The notes under the pieces are model-generated. The model did not search any database and was not told the origin of the DNA. It saw nothing but the letters and a program-made list of their open reading frames with translations. Shown here one piece after another: positions 1 through 14,767 of a stretch of DNA of 64,000 nt; position 1 is the first letter of the stretch, and the number at the start of each line of letters is the position of its first letter. Both the position numbers and the translations under genes were made by a program. Source of the DNA: Brevipalpus yothersi (Eukaryota; Arthropoda; Arachnida; Trombidiformes; Tenuipalpidae); assembly GCA_003956705.1 (NCBI GenBank), contig QZCP01000057.1, forward strand, positions 1-64,000, in the 5' to 3' direction.

Positions 1-387
1 CGAAAAAAAACATTCGATAGACCTCATCGGTGAGACCACCATATGAGAAGATAGAGAGAAGACAAAAAGAGGAGGATAGACTGGCGGAATAAAGGCATTA
101 CAAGAGAGTGTGTGAGAGAGAGTGTATGTTATGTCTATGTATACTGTTGTTCAGTCAGTATATATACATGTAATTAATGTGGTATATTGCTGTAATTGCC
201 GATACAATATATGTGTGAAAGAATCGAAGAGCAGGCGGGAATATCGGGAATATTTTATGCGTTCCCCTCAACATACACTTCCCACTGGGCTGACAGCATC
301 TTCCACTTTTCCTGATGACTACCGTTATACTTTCTCCTTCTCTCTCTCTCTCTCATCATCCGCAAATGTATCGCTTGTTTGAACTGA

Positions 388-390
<3 letters not shown>

Positions 391-422
<32 letters not shown>
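391..422. repeat. (CT)n microsatellite
   Basis: Uninterrupted CT dinucleotide run of about 32 bases. Confidence 0.95.
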
Positions 423-424
<2 letters not shown>

Positions 425-1802
425 CTTCTCCTGTAAAGCCTGCCAAAATCTCAAGTTCTCCACAGCATGAGACGATGAAGTGGAAGTGAGACACTTTGAA
501 ATGGGAGAAACAAGTCAAATCAATCTTGTCTCACTTCAACTGGATCTACACTTGATTCGATTCGCTGTCTCTCTTTCTTTTTCTCTCTCTTTTGCTCTTT
601 CCCTTTCTTATGTTTAACCTGACATCATGAGATTTACCACAAGAGATCAACATCAGGATCATACATTACACATATAGCTTCCAAAAGATGCTCTGACATT
701 TGGTCTACATACTCTTATGGATTTCATAAAAAGTCACACGTTTTCATATCAGTGGATCCAAAGCAAATCATTGGATAGGAAGAGAGAGAGAGAGAGAAAA
801 GAGAGAGAAGCAATAATAGAGATGTTGGAATAGCAAATGATCCATATCATAATCGGGACCGTCATGTGGGCCAGTCTTGTGATCCTCTTTCACTCTTCTC
901 TTCACCCTTCCGAACACACATATTCACAGCCCTGGAGGCTGTATGACAGGAGCCAAACAGCTTCCAGTACAAGAATCGCTCACACTTTGTCCTAACTATT
1001 GAGCTTAACTGAGGGGTCATTTCGCTGTCCATTAACCCCGTCTACGATTAAAGGCTCATTTGATGCTCTATTCTCACTCCTCCATCCGGATAAGTTTTCT
1101 CTCTTCCTCTCTCTTTCTTTCCATTTTCCCAGATTTCACTCATCATTCACCCTTATTTTCGCCCTTCCATCAGCTTCAACATTCTTGGATTCCAAAATTT
1201 TATGCTCATTTGATTTGCATTTCTCTCTCCCTCTCTCTCTCTCTCTCCCTCTTCTACTGCAAGCTGTATACCTCGAATTACAGGCAAAATTTTGTCAAAC
1301 ACAGTTATGAATTAGTTAATCAAAATACGCTATACGTTAAACGAGTAACTATTCGCCCATATAATCAGGATTATATCATTTGCGCTTGCTTGACTCATCA
1401 TCGATGCTGAACACCTTCTTACTCTTGCCTTAACAGTTCTTATTGGATTGAATAATTTTCTATCGTAGTTGGCTCGGTGGATATCATGTTTCCCTAGTAT
1501 GATTTTCCTCTTTCAATCTCTCTCTCTCTCTCTGGAATGATGATGATAGTTGAATTCAATTTTTCCTTCAAATATATCAAATCACCGAGAGCCGACAAGA
1601 TTTTGTTGGCTTATTAATATTTTTCACTTTCAAAATTGCAATTTTTATACATTTCTGGTCCCTGTTTTTGGGCGGAATAAGTCATTTCACGGTTGACGGT
1701 TGAAGAAATGATCTGAAGTGTACACGAGATTGAGAAAGAAAGAGAGAGAGCCCAAAAATTTTGAAAAACAGAAAAGATCAAAGAAGATTGTGGAAAGAAA
1801 GT

Positions 1803-1810
<8 letters not shown>

Positions 1811-1872
<62 letters not shown>
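1811..1872. repeat. (GA)n microsatellite
   Basis: Uninterrupted GA run of about 62 bases. Confidence 0.95.
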
Positions 1873-1877
<5 letters not shown>

Positions 1878-2554
1878 TCTTAAAAATGGTTCCACTTCAA
1901 GAACAGATGAAAAGTGTTGGATAAAATTCAAAATCATCTAAACCGCATTTTATTATTGCTAGCCATCAATCACAAGTCCCACTCGTACTGTTACGCAGCA
2001 TCGCGGAAAGCATTCAGTATACATATTTTTTTACCATCAAATCAAAAGGAATTGAATCCTCCCGAAAGAGAAAGAAAGAGTATGATCATATATCCTATAA
2101 AATTCATGTATGAATGGATTCTGTATGCTCATATCTTGCCGATTCTTCGTTCTCAGAATTCAAAAAATTCCCTCAGATCACTGATATCTGAAGCAGAAGA
2201 TGGCAGCACCAACCTATCTGAGAGTTTTTTTGTAAAACTTTCGCTTTCTCAAGATTTTCAATTCTTGAAACTTAATGAATTTTATCATTTGATCATAAGA
2301 TACATCCTTTGGGAATAATAAAATGAAATTATTATGAGATATCTTCAAGAAAAATTTTTCGATATCATTTACTGCGCATTTTATTGATGAGATTATTAAC
2401 TAGATGGGTTGTCGTTCAAATTGCCTGCATTATTTCCTGAAAATTATTGAGGAATAATCAGTTTTGATTTAATTCTGATAGAAAGGAAAATTTATCTGTG
2501 TTGTCAAAAATTTGATCAATTTTAACCATATTTTTTCTCTTTTTTTCCAAATAG

Positions 2555-2686
2555 GTTCGAATGAATGAAAAATCATTCGCCTGGTTTCATTTGGAAGATT
2601 TTGAATCTGTAAAATGGCTCACATATCTTCGACAATCCAAACCACATGCAGAATCAAATGCAATATTGTTACTTTTTCGAGGACAG
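2555..2686 (+). CDS. ham: PRDM3/PRDM16-like (hamlet) gene, exon with first half of the PR domain core
   Basis: A 132-bp phase 0-0 exon. A pyrimidine tract ending in AATAG precedes it and GTAAGAA follows it. It encodes 44 residues, including KWLTYLR near residue 24 and NAILLLFRGQ at its end. PR domains of the PRDM family have W-x-x-(F/Y)-(V/I) followed about 15 residues later by (N)LVAFQYRG(K/Q)IYY. The match to that pattern, ending in RGQ just before the expected Ile-Tyr, is why I call it a PR-domain exon. The next exon at 30760 starts Leu-Tyr-Ile-Glu in the same phase and continues the motif. The fit is by eye and sequence identity is modest, so this is inference. If correct, this gene makes a full-length PR+ form like MDS1-EVI1 or PRDM16. 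PR domains of this class methylate histone H3 lysine 9, but the catalytic core cannot be judged from one exon. Confidence 0.6.
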
Positions 2687-5560
2687 GTAAGAATAATAAT
2701 TTACATTTGAAAACAATACAAACCCTTATGTACCCATGAGTTTTGGGATTTTTTTTTCTTCATCACTTCTCCTGGATGGAAAAATTCAATTTCACATCAT
2801 GCTATTCTTGATAAGCTGATCGAGAATGAAAAATTGAGACACAAATTTCGAACAAGATGTATGATATGAACTCGATTTGAAATTTGAAATGAAATTTGAA
2901 TCTTCTTTAATGGAGGCGAATAGAACTTTTTTTTGAGGCAATAGATAATTTACATAATGAATGATCGAAGGCTTCATGAAGCGGAAAAATATCATCAACA
3001 GCCTCTTAACAGATCAATTTTGGATGATATTCGAAGCTGTCAACACTGTCAGCTCAACAACGTTCTCTCTCAAAATGACTTGATCTGCCACTCAAATTCA
3101 AATCATACCGCAAATCATGATGATCCGTTGGAAAAAATTTTTTCTTATGACCCCTTCTATTGCAACCTCTCTCTTTCGACCACTTTGCCCAGATTAATCT
3201 ACCAAATAAATCTACTTCTCTCTCTATCTCTATCTCTTTCCATTTTTCTCTTACCTTTCCTTCTACTTCGGACATCATCATTTTCTCACTTTCATTATGA
3301 AACTCATCTAGCGACTGTATTCAATCTTCTCAAAAATCATCAACAATTCATCCATTCATTCTTTATCTCTCTCTCACTTGGAATTCGTTTCATTTCACCT
3401 TTTCCATCTTTTCCCATTAACCCATGTCTCATTTTTGTCACAATTTATCCTCAAATGAATAAGTAACCACATGTAGGTATGGAATGTTGATTGAAATTGA
3501 AACAAAATTCCATTCTCTCTCTTTTTCTCTCTTTCTCTCCATCACTATTGCAAGTGTTGCAAGAGAGAAGAAAGAATCACTGAATGTCCTGTAAGAAATG
3601 AAATCAAATCAAAATTAGGGACGAAAAAATGAGAAAACTAATCTGATGCATAACGTCACCAACGAAGCATCCAACGTCGCCCAGGAATCATGGTGAACAG
3701 CCATGGACACAAATCGTGGTACTAATGTACTAGTAGGTAGTGATGGTGGTAATAGTGGCAATTTGAGATTGTGGAAATATTCTTGTGAGTGGATTTCATT
3801 TTGAAGAGCAAACTGATGAATGTTCTTGGGAATAGATGATCTTTCCAGATATCATCTCTTGTTCAGGTTTTCTAGGTGATAAATCAGTGTCCGAAAAAAA
3901 AACTCCAAAGATGTTGAAAAATTAGTAAAAATTAAATGGATAAGAATTATGGGCTGGGAGAGAGATGTGTTGATATTTTCGCATGCTGGACGTATGGTAT
4001 ATACTGAATTATATGAGATATTTTTTTCACCATTCCATCAGTGATACACCAGTGAAAATGTTTCAATTTTTAATTTTTAATTTATATTAATTTATTAATA
4101 TACTATTGGTAGTAGTAGTTATCGGTAGTAGTAGAAAAAAAAGGTTCTGATGAATCAATTATGCCGGGCAATATATAGACTATTGTTGATGGTTGATATT
4201 ATTATTATCATCATTATTACTATTATATATCGTTATTATTGCCGTTAGAAAAATTTTTCACCATTAATGGGTTCAGCTTGCCTGGCAGCCACAAAAGAAG
4301 AGAGAGAGAGAAGAATCTCTTTTTTCACTTCTTTCTTGTTCTTATTTTCTTCTTTTTTTCCACTACTTTCGCACATCCCATGAACCATCCTTCCGATCTT
4401 CCATGAATCTTGAATCTTTTTAACATGCATACATGCATACATATATTTTATATATATATACATGTACATGTACATACATTCATTCTGTTAGCCACTATTC
4501 TGCCATCTCTGCTGGGTGCAATCGAAGAGGCGAGCTCAAGTGATTTCGGAAGAAAGAGGGAATAAAGTGGACCAACTAAGAGAGCATAGAATCGATAAAT
4601 TACTTATGAAATGGTGATTAATCACACATAATCAAATAGTCTGGATGAGAGAGAGAAAAAAAATTTTCTTTTTGAATAAAAGCATTTGTTCTCGCTGTGA
4701 GTTGAGCAAAGTGTATGTGTATAAGAATAAAATGATTTGGGATGAGCTGAACCAGATGAAAAATGGATAAAGAAGCGATTTTTGGTGATAAAAAAGAGAG
4801 TAAAATTCATTGAAAAAAGAGAGAGATAAAGATGGCGAAGAAGTGTACAAAAGATAATTTTAGCATAAGAAATTGGATGAGAAGAAGAAGATGGAGAGAA
4901 ATTTTTCTCGGATGAGAGAGAAAGAAGTAATAAAGGTGTATAGAATGGGTGAAAAAAAGTGTTCCGGATGAAGAGGAATGTGAAATAAACATGATGAGTC
5001 GTCATCATATCAATCGAAATGCTGAATGCAAAAAAAAGAGAAAGATGATAAAAGTGATGAAGAAGAAGAAGAAGCATCTTTCGAATGTGATTTTAGAAAA
5101 GATTGTAGAGCAAGGAAACACTTTTTGGGTTCAAAAAAAATAAGAATCGATCGCCTTTCTCACAAGAAAGAGAGATGGAAAGAGAAAAATGTGGCCCACA
5201 AGAGAGAGAAAAGAGAGAGAAAGAGAGAGAGGAGCTTGAATCACTCTCACTTATCCAACGGCAATTGAGGTCACAATCGGCAAGTGGATTAGAAGAGAAA
5301 AAAAAGTCGATCATCTGAACTCTTCCCTTTTGCCTTTTTCTTTCTTTCTTTCTCTCTCTCTCTCTATACTAAAACCCGATCAGCTCCACCTTCGATAACG
5401 AGCGGATCATTCAGATCAACTTTCCGGTTGCCGTTGGGCCTGAATCACCGGTTTGCATGAGTGTGTATGTGTGTATGTGTTCGAGGTAATCGTGAAAATT
5501 TTACCATGAAGATGCAGATAATCCCAGCTCGCCCGTTTTTTCCTCTTCATCATCATCATC

Positions 5561-5565
<5 letters not shown>

Positions 5566-5644
<79 letters not shown>
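5566..5644. repeat. (CT)n microsatellite with one interruption
   Basis: CT run of about 79 bases broken by a TTTC near 5618. It follows a short (ATC)n tract, giving His and Ser-Leu runs in spurious frames. Confidence 0.95.
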
Positions 5645-5859
5645 CCTGTTCTCACTTGTTCGAACCTTGAAGGAGGAGAGAGAGAGAGAGAGATGCGAAG
5701 TAGACATGATGTGAGCCCATTGGGTTGACCAATTGAATAACGGGATCCACCAGAATATCTACCAGGCATCAAGATTATTTGGCTGGTTTGTGTATATCGT
5801 TCATCAAGCGGCAATTGACCCTACCATCATCACCACCAAGCCATTTGGGATGTAGTGGA

Positions 5860-5900
<41 letters not shown>

Positions 5901-6941
5901 AAAAATTTTGTTTCGATGCCCAGCATCACCACCCATTCCAATCCATCTCTCAGCCATCGCCTTTCATTTGCCCTCATGTTGATGTCGTGCGTCAATCACG
6001 CACTTCTTGTTGTTAGTGTTGATTTCAAACTTTTAACTTTCACTTTCACTTTGATCTCAATCAGATTTCTCGATCACCTATCGAGACTTGATCCTCTCTC
6101 TCTCTCTCTCTCTTCGGATGACAAGGATGGAAGAAGGAGAAATGAAAAAAGAAAGAAAGAAAGAGAGAAAGAGAGAGAAAGTGAAAAGGAAAACCCGTTC
6201 GAAGAACACAGATTCTTCTCGATTACAAATCTGGTTCACAGCTGATTTGATTCTTCCAATACATTCAGATCATTTTGGGTTCATATAAAGTGAAAGAGAG
6301 AGAGAGAGCGAGATAGAGATGAGGAGAGAAGCAATATCAGCAATAAGGTTAACCCACAAACATCCAGTCAATCGGTTTTACATCGATACTTGTAGCCTTG
6401 AATCGAAGAGAAAATTTTTTTCTGATCAATCTTGTACCCTGAGGCCAGGATAATCTCCTCTTATTATTGACTCTCACTTTCATCTTCTTCCCGCTTTCGA
6501 AATCATCCTCATGCATATAGAAGAAATTTTTATAAATACCCATAAAAGCCTTTGGCCACGGCAGCCGATCGTTTCAATCATCAACATCAATGCAATCATA
6601 ATTAGTTTCATTTTATCTGGCTCACTTTCCCTGTACAACTTTGAAAACCAGCTCAAATAATAATAATAATAATGATTAATCCAATGAATCTTGCTGTACA
6701 GTTAAGTGTTCATGTTCACCTGATCCAAGAGGTAAGAAAGAAAGAGAAACGTCAATAAACGATAGTGTCTTCATCAATGTTCCCCTTCTTTTTCGAGGCC
6801 CTCAATCAGAAGAAATAATCTGAAATCTTGAAAACAATCCATAAATATTGGAAAATAATGCTCACCGAAAAATGCTTTCATTTCTTTTCTCTCTCTTTAT
6901 CACTCTCTTTCTTAATGATCACCTCAATCTATTTCAACAAG

Positions 6942-6972
<31 letters not shown>

Positions 6973-9341
6973 ATTCTATAAACACTTCACATCATCACGC
7001 TTTTTCACTTCATTATCCACCCATTTTGATCGCCTCCCCCTTCTTTATCATCATGTGATTCGGTAGCATCTCATGAAATGAGCTACCGAGGCCACTGGAA
7101 AGTGAAGAGAGAAGAGGAAGAAGAATGAGAGAATAAGAAGAAAAAGATGAGATGCTGATAAACAATAGACAATTCACAGTGATGGAGGAAGAGAGAGAAA
7201 GGATGAAAGAATTGAGCATAGAAGGAGAGAGAGAGAGAGAGAGAATCACTTGTGGATGGAGGAGAAGATGAGGAAGATCATGCCACCATTACAAAAGGAT
7301 GATTATTTTTCTGGTCACGAGCAATTATCTGCTCCATCTTAAATCGTGTTGGGAGAAAGAAAGATAGCCACAAGAATATTTTTCTCTCTCTCTCTCTCTT
7401 GCCAAGAGCATCCGGATTTTTGTGGCTCCTCTTAGGGCAACAAGTAGCAAGTATCAAGTAGTTAAGTGTAGTAGCAGATAGTAGTAGCATTTTGCTTGAT
7501 CCTTTTTTTCTCGAAGAGCCATGAATTTGGGAATGCATGATAGAGGAGAGCAAAGTTCAATCTTTCTATCTTCTTATAAGTTCACCTGCCTTTGTGGGTG
7601 GTGTTTATCAGCCTCCGTATTTTGCTTTCTCTCTTTTGAAATATCCATCTATCTATCTTCCAACATGGTTTTGCTCACTTTTCATCTTTCTGTTACTTTT
7701 TTACTTTCATTCCAATTTGAATTGGATGATGTTCTGGTGGCAAAGAGAATCACGATTTGATCCAAAATCCTATCCATCTATTTCATCTTACCTGAATGCT
7801 GATACCCGCTATACATTCTTCCCACTGAATGATTCAAGCAATCTTCTTCTCCATCATTTTCCTGCTCATATTCAGGCTAAATAACAAGTGAACCTCTCTC
7901 TCTATCTTTTTCTCTTCCTTGCTATTAATTCCAGTTTCCCATGCACGAAGTACTTTTCATGAGTTCATTGGAAACCTACGGAAAAATTATCTCCAAGAAC
8001 GATAACCCAGCATGATTTAGGGAAGTAAGAGAAGGAATGCGAGAGAGTAAGAGATGCAGCAAATGATGGAGGCTGAAAATTTGGCGGATTATAAGTTTGT
8101 GGTTGGGATTACAGGTAAACAAAAAAAACATCGGCAACATGGTAAAGTGTTAAAACGTGTGGACTGTGAAAAGGATGAAGAAGAGAACGAAGAAGAAGTA
8201 GAAAAAAGATGTAGAAGAGGAAGAAGAAAAAGAAGAAGAAGAGGAAAATGGAAGCGTAGGTGTCTTAAAATCTTGAACATAGAAGGAATATCGATTATCG
8301 GTTCGAACATCAGATTGGTGATCTCAGGTAAAGTGATTGGAGAAGGATTCATTTTTGTTTGATAGATTATTTCATGTGTGTCTAATCGGGTTTTGACCAT
8401 TTTGAGGTCAAATTGATCCAATTGGCTTGTATGGCGATGATCTTTGAATGTTACCTCTCTCTCCTCCAATAGTTTGGATCAAGAGAAGAGAAAGAGAGAG
8501 AGAGAGACAAATGACGTTTGGCTGTTAATCCTAATTCATATCAAAAAAATGATGGATGGCCCAGCATACAGAGTGGAAGCGAGAGAAAAAGAGAATGGAA
8601 AAAGTTTCAATAAGTTCAATTGTTGTTAAGTATAAAGAGTCTCGGGATCAAGTGAACAAGGTACCAGCAAATCTATCGAACAAAATAAATGATCAAGTGG
8701 CGAAAGTGTTTCATAGCATTGTAGAATGACTATCGGAGAATAATGGAAACTCATCAGATAGGCCACAAGACAGATAGATAGAGAGAGACTGAAAAAGAAG
8801 AAGAAAGGCTCAGAATGCGAGAATGGAAAATATTTGATTCGGATATTTTGTGGATGAAGGTGAGGGACAAGGAAGCAAAGCTTTCCATCTCGGAATGCAC
8901 GCGAAAGTTTCCAAGATGAAGCTGATGTAGATAGATAAATAGAAAGAGAGAGAGAGAGAAGAGAAAAAAGTGGAATATAATAATAATCATAAGAATAAGA
9001 AGATGAATAAAAATAGGAGGAGTAGAGGGAGGATAAAAGAGAGAAAGCCGATGGATTCTGAGTGTATTCTTCTTTCATCTATTCTCTCCACAGGATCAGA
9101 ATGTAAATGATGATGCTTGCCATTGATGATAGTGAAAATTTTGATTGAAGCTACTCCATGGGTGGAAATAAGAGTGGACAGAAGCAAGGAATGCCAGATG
9201 AGTTGGCCGATTTTCAAGTGTGGTCAGTTGATGATTTAAGCGGAACCCCTTTTTTGCATACAGGTATCTGTTTGTGTATGTGTGGGGAGAGAGGGAAAGC
9301 TTAAGGAATGTTTGAGTATTGAAATGATAAGAAGATTATGG

Positions 9342-9344
<3 letters not shown>

Positions 9345-9409
<65 letters not shown>
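9345..9409. repeat. (GA)n microsatellite
   Basis: Uninterrupted GA run of about 65 bases. Confidence 0.95.
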
Positions 9410-9413
<4 letters not shown>

Positions 9414-11621
9414 GAATTGTTTGGCAGTGAGAAGAAAAGTGCGCGAAATGAAATTGAAAGTGGATGGGATTGGATCTAGCACTTTTGAACAATATCAAAG
9501 AGTGCCCAAATTGCTGTTTCACTGGACAACGTTTATCGCTCTCTCTAGCTCAACATTTCGGGCATCATAAGGAATTGAAGATAATGATAATGAGACTTGA
9601 TAATAATGTGGATAGAAGTGAAAGATAGTGTTTGCATAAAGAATATCAAAAAGAATAGAATGATGAAAGAGAGAAAGAGAGAGCGAAAAAAAACAGTTTG
9701 TTCAAATTTTTTTCTTCTTATTTGCTAAAACTTGAGCTCGGCCATCATCATAGAATATCAATGAAGGATTGTCTGTTATGGCCCAAAATTATGCATATTT
9801 TTTGAATATGAAAAATAATTTACATGCACTACATTTAAATAATACAAGGGAAGCCTGTGCTGGGAAAGAAAGAAAGAGAGAGATTGGAGAAGAAGAATGA
9901 AGCCATTCTGGTTGCGATTAGCGTTTTTTTGTTAAGTGATTTAATGATTAATATTCCAAGAGATTGCAAGGAGTGCACAGCATCATATCAGCAATGAACG
10001 GAATGTGAAGAAAGAGAGAGAGCGAGAGCAGAAAAAAAAACAAAGTAAAATTCTGTTCATCCGAAACATAGATAGCAAGTCAAATGAATCGTTCTGATGG
10101 TATACGTACTACACCAATCAAGTAAGCCCAAAGGCAAGTCGGTGTCATTCAAATAAGATTTGTAAATGAGCATCAAACAGGTATGTGAAATGTTGCTCTT
10201 TCGAGGTGCCATGATTGCTGCCTGAGATGAGTGCCAATGAATGGAATGTTCCCTGATGAAGAGGTGAAAAGTGATTATCGATGACAAGTCGAATGTGAAT
10301 CAAGTAAGAAGAAGAAGAAACAAGAAGAAACAAGAAGATGGAGAACGAAGAACGAAGAACGAAGAACGAAGGAGGAGGAAGATCAAATGATATTCGCTTA
10401 TCCACTTGATTCAATCTCTCTTTTTCCTTACTTACCTGTGTATATCCTTGAGTTGTCTTCTTAAATCACCTCATCTTTAACCATCTCTCTTTCCTATCTT
10501 TTTGCCATCACAATAAAATGATCAGATCATAGCAAAGAGACTGTAAAAGAGAAGCAGGGAGAGAGAGAGTTTGAAATCGAAATGATATAGAATGATTAAA
10601 AATGATCACCAAAGAGTAACGATGGAGAGAGAGACATGTTTGTCTTTGGGTGCGAAGATTGTTCCGTTCAGTTGAATATAATTTCATCGAGTATATTGTA
10701 CATGAAAACATGAACATAAACAAGGCCTTATCGATTATTGACTTACCAAGGACTGATAAACCATTTAAGATTCTTTCTCACTTGCCTGTATCACGCATCG
10801 TCCGAATCACTTCCTAATTTTTCAGATACCTTCGAGTTCCATTCATCCATCTACCTTTTTTCCCTCTCCTCACACTTTGATGTCCGATACGATCAGCATA
10901 ATTGATGGCTAGGATCATCAGCATTTATTGATTGATTCGAATGATTGAGATTCCTAGCATCTATGAGAGAGGTAGATTGTGGAAGCGAAAAGATGCCCAT
11001 CAGCCTTGATCAGTGGTATCAATAAGTATTCGTAAATCTGGTTCACCATTTTACGTTCCTCTATCTATCTATCTCTCCCTGAACAAGATGATCTTCAACA
11101 ATTTTTTTGAATATCTTAAGACGATAAATAAACATTGCGTGTGCCTTTGTCCTGAAATAAGATTACGAATTGTGAGCTCAATCAAAATCCTACCGATTTT
11201 CTCTCTCTCTCTCTCTCTCTTCAAGTGTCACACACACAGTAGGCCATATTGAAAGCCGCTCTCTTGTATGAGTTTGGTCAATGAGTTTGCACGCGAAAAG
11301 CCTTCCCACATAACGTTGAACGTTACGCTTTCTTTTTCGTTGTAACGAACTTGATATCGTCGGTACTCACACACACACACACATACATATACTCTCATAC
11401 ACATGTATTTGCGTGCCTCAATGCAACTTACCTGTGATTGTAGTTGTAAATATCGTTCGATTACAACTTTAATCACGATCGCCCTGCCTTACAGCTCTCG
11501 TGCAGCTTCCAAATGATTCATCACACACACAGCACACAGATTTATGTGTATTTATGTGTATTTGCCGATGCGAGCTGATGATGCCACTTGGATGGATGCA
11601 ACCTGGGAAAAAAGTGATATT

Positions 11622-11624
<3 letters not shown>

Positions 11625-11707
<83 letters not shown>
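11625..11707. repeat. (GA)n microsatellite
   Basis: Uninterrupted GA run of about 83 bases. Confidence 0.95.
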
Positions 11708-11709
<2 letters not shown>

Positions 11710-12137
11710 AGGCGTTGAAGGATGATGAGATTGAGGATGGAGCAAAGAGGAAGGAATAAAATATAATCTCAGTCATCAGTTAAGCCGTAATTAGCCCTTA
11801 TATATCTGCCTCTTTTCTTTACACTTTAGCCTTGATCTTCTTCTTCTTCTTCACCATCACCATCATATTCATGTGATTAATTCCGGGCTTCATAATATGA
11901 GTGCATATATACATACCATTCATGTTACTTTCTAGAACCCAAACCCTTTCATTCCTCAAGCTCATCCTTTCTGCACTCCCTTCGATTTGGAAACTCAATC
12001 AGCCAGCTTTTTCCAAAGCCTTGACTATAAACCTCACTATTAACATAGCTGATTAGCTTATCATTATCATCATTCCAGTTGATACGGAAAAGAGAAAGCA
12101 AATGAAATACTCATACATGAATAATAGTGGATCTTTG

Positions 12138-12138
<1 letters not shown>

Positions 12139-12186
<48 letters not shown>
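12139..12186. repeat. (CT)n microsatellite
   Basis: CT run of about 48 bases. Confidence 0.95.
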
Positions 12187-12191
<5 letters not shown>

Positions 12192-12883
12192 GCTCAGAAT
12201 ACCTTTCTTTTCGCGCCAGAATGCGGAAGGCTCAATTCATGAGAGTCAATAATTTTCTCCTAGACAATCTCTCCTCTCTCTCTTTTTCCTTCTGACAATG
12301 AAATAATGTTTTCAGTGAATAAATAATTTCGACCCTGGCTGGATGCTGCTCTCCGTCTTGTGAGTGTGTACCCATAAACAATAACAATCGAGTGTTTCAT
12401 TGATTAATATCATGATTTAAAGCCATGAGGAAGAGAGAGAGAGATAGATTGCAAAGTGGGAGAGAATGAAAAAAGTGGTCAAGAATTCGTTTACCTAGTC
12501 CATGATATGGGAGAAAAAATCAATGGAAAACTGGTTGCAAAGAAAAAATTTTTCGGTCTTCTACTTTTCATCGCTTTTCTGTCATCGCTCTCTCTCTCTC
12601 TTGAGGAATAAAATTCCGCATCCACACTAGCATCGTGAACGCCTTCCTCTCTCTCTCTCTTTCTCTCTTTCTCTCTCTCAATCGTCTTCCATTCCTTTTT
12701 CATTATTATATATATACATGTGTTTTATTGCTTTTTACGGAAAGAAAATGCTGGCATGATCAGGGTGAGGGAAATTAATTGTGGAGATCTTCCATTCATA
12801 TCATGTCAAGCTTTCACTCAAATTGAAATGATGACCATAATTCATTTGTTTTTCTTGTTCATTTTTTGTTTCTTCTTCTCTTT

Positions 12884-12888
<5 letters not shown>

Positions 12889-12938
<50 letters not shown>
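12889..12938. repeat. (CT)n microsatellite
   Basis: CT run of about 50 bases. Confidence 0.95.
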
Positions 12939-12941
<3 letters not shown>

Positions 12942-13762
12942 TTGTTCTCATGATAACTCTTTTTTCTATACACATTTCCATCTAATTTTTTTATTCGATC
13001 TCATTCGAATGGAAACATTTGAGTTTCAAATCTCATGAAGATGGATCGAAATTATCTTATTTATCTTATATTCATTTTGCTATCTCCTTCTTCTCCTCCT
13101 TTTTGGCTGCCCATTTACCAAATGATCATCATCATGATGGTCTCCAAAGTATATCAGAAAAACTATCGAGGCCACATATCAATTCACAGCTCAAGATGAC
13201 CAAGAAGAAGTAGCAGCGTGGCAATAAGTGGAAGAATTGTGTGTGTGTGTATAAAACTTGATGGACTTCTTGTAATTTCTCTCTTTTTTCCACCTCAATC
13301 AGCTTATTGAGTTCAATAGAAGATGAAAAATTTCAAGATTATCGAGGCTCCTCTTCCTCATGTATTGATGCATACCTTTGACTAACTGTTTGATTGGATA
13401 AAATTTTGCACACACACACACACACTGTGTGCAAGTAAAAGTTCCAATTTGCTCTCTTTCTTTTTCAAGTTTACTCTCTGAATTGCCAAAATCAATGCTA
13501 CCATGAATTATCATCATGCATCATATACCAATACACACATAATGACGGTGATGAGCCTCCCGAAAAGATTCAGAAGAGGATCAGCAGTGAAAGTCTGAAT
13601 TATCTGACATTTACAAGTGTATGTGTTTACCGTTCGGATCATCCAGAACGAAATTGATCGCGCCTCGAAGAGCGCTTCGAAATTCAATCGATGAGACAGA
13701 TTACATGATCATTCATTGGAATAAAGTAACTCAAGTGATTACAAGAGTGCGAATATCAGATT

Positions 13763-13764
<2 letters not shown>

Positions 13765-13813
<49 letters not shown>
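13765..13813. repeat. (GA)n microsatellite
   Basis: GA run of about 49 bases. Confidence 0.95.
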
Positions 13814-13819
<6 letters not shown>

Positions 13820-14696
13820 AGAAGAATAGGAAAAGAGAAAAAGAGACAAATTACACTCTTCGGGATGGTCATCATGTACACACAAGATATTCACTTAATG
13901 ATTGGAAATGTATGTATATGTGGTGTGTGTGTCTCCTTTCAACCATTGATTGGGTCAAGAATATCCTCTTCATGATGAAACCATCTTCTATTCGAAAGGT
14001 GAGATCCGATCCTTGTTCACCACACCCTACCGATTGGAGTCAAATCTCGCGCTCTTTTTTGTCTTATTAATAATAAGCAGCGAAAAAGAGTAAGAATAAG
14101 AATAAGAAGAACAAAGCGAAAAAAAAATTTTCAAGGAAAAAAGAAAGAGATTCAAAATATGATACATATGCATAATGTATTCTAATCATCATAAAAAGTA
14201 TCTCCTCTTTCGCTATTATCATCACAAGATCATGCCCATTGTGAATGTGAGGAGCATGAGTCTTGAGTCTTGTGTGTGAGTGTTTGCAGAAAGGATTTAC
14301 TATCTCTTTCCATGAGCATCTTCTCCACCCACTCTCGGTCATGATTGGATGAAAATTCCATAGGATTCCCGAGCATGAACAGATCATATAATGAACATCT
14401 TCCTTTAGGAATAGCAATTCACTTTCATCATGATGTACATTCCATTGATACTGTTGGCTCTGTGGCTCTGTTTTCTCATTTCTTACTTTTACCGATCAGA
14501 CTGATCGATAATTATGATACTGTTTTTATCTCTCTCTCTCTCTCTGTCCCTCTCTTTCTTTCTCCAGTAAATTAGCAAATCATGTGTTAAAATGATATTC
14601 CAGCTTTCCCAAGCATCCATAAATAAATTCAGCTCATTTTAAACACCTCGCATAGCGAACACATATCACCCTGATAATCAGCTAAGATCTTGATTC

Positions 14697-14699
<3 letters not shown>

Positions 14700-14765
<66 letters not shown>
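14700..14765. repeat. (GA)n microsatellite
   Basis: GA run of about 66 bases. Confidence 0.95.

Positions 14766-14767
<2 letters not shown>

Larger units (their letters stand above)
1..2554. other. Non-coding flank or upstream intron of the PRDM3/16-like gene
   Basis: I see no supportable coding exon here. The stretch holds CT/GA microsatellites (391-422, 1811-1872 and shorter runs near 340, 790, 1220 and 1520) and AT-rich unique sequence. It ends in a T-rich tract and the AG acceptor of the exon at 2555. Because that exon opens in phase 0 within the PR domain, at least one earlier coding exon must exist. I did not recognise it here, so it is probably left of the window. Confidence 0.6.

Noticed and set aside
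7521..7884. Overlapping + frames of 79 and 115 codons
   Set aside because: Hydrophobic, low-complexity composition, no recognisable family or convincing splice context inside the big intron; likely chance.
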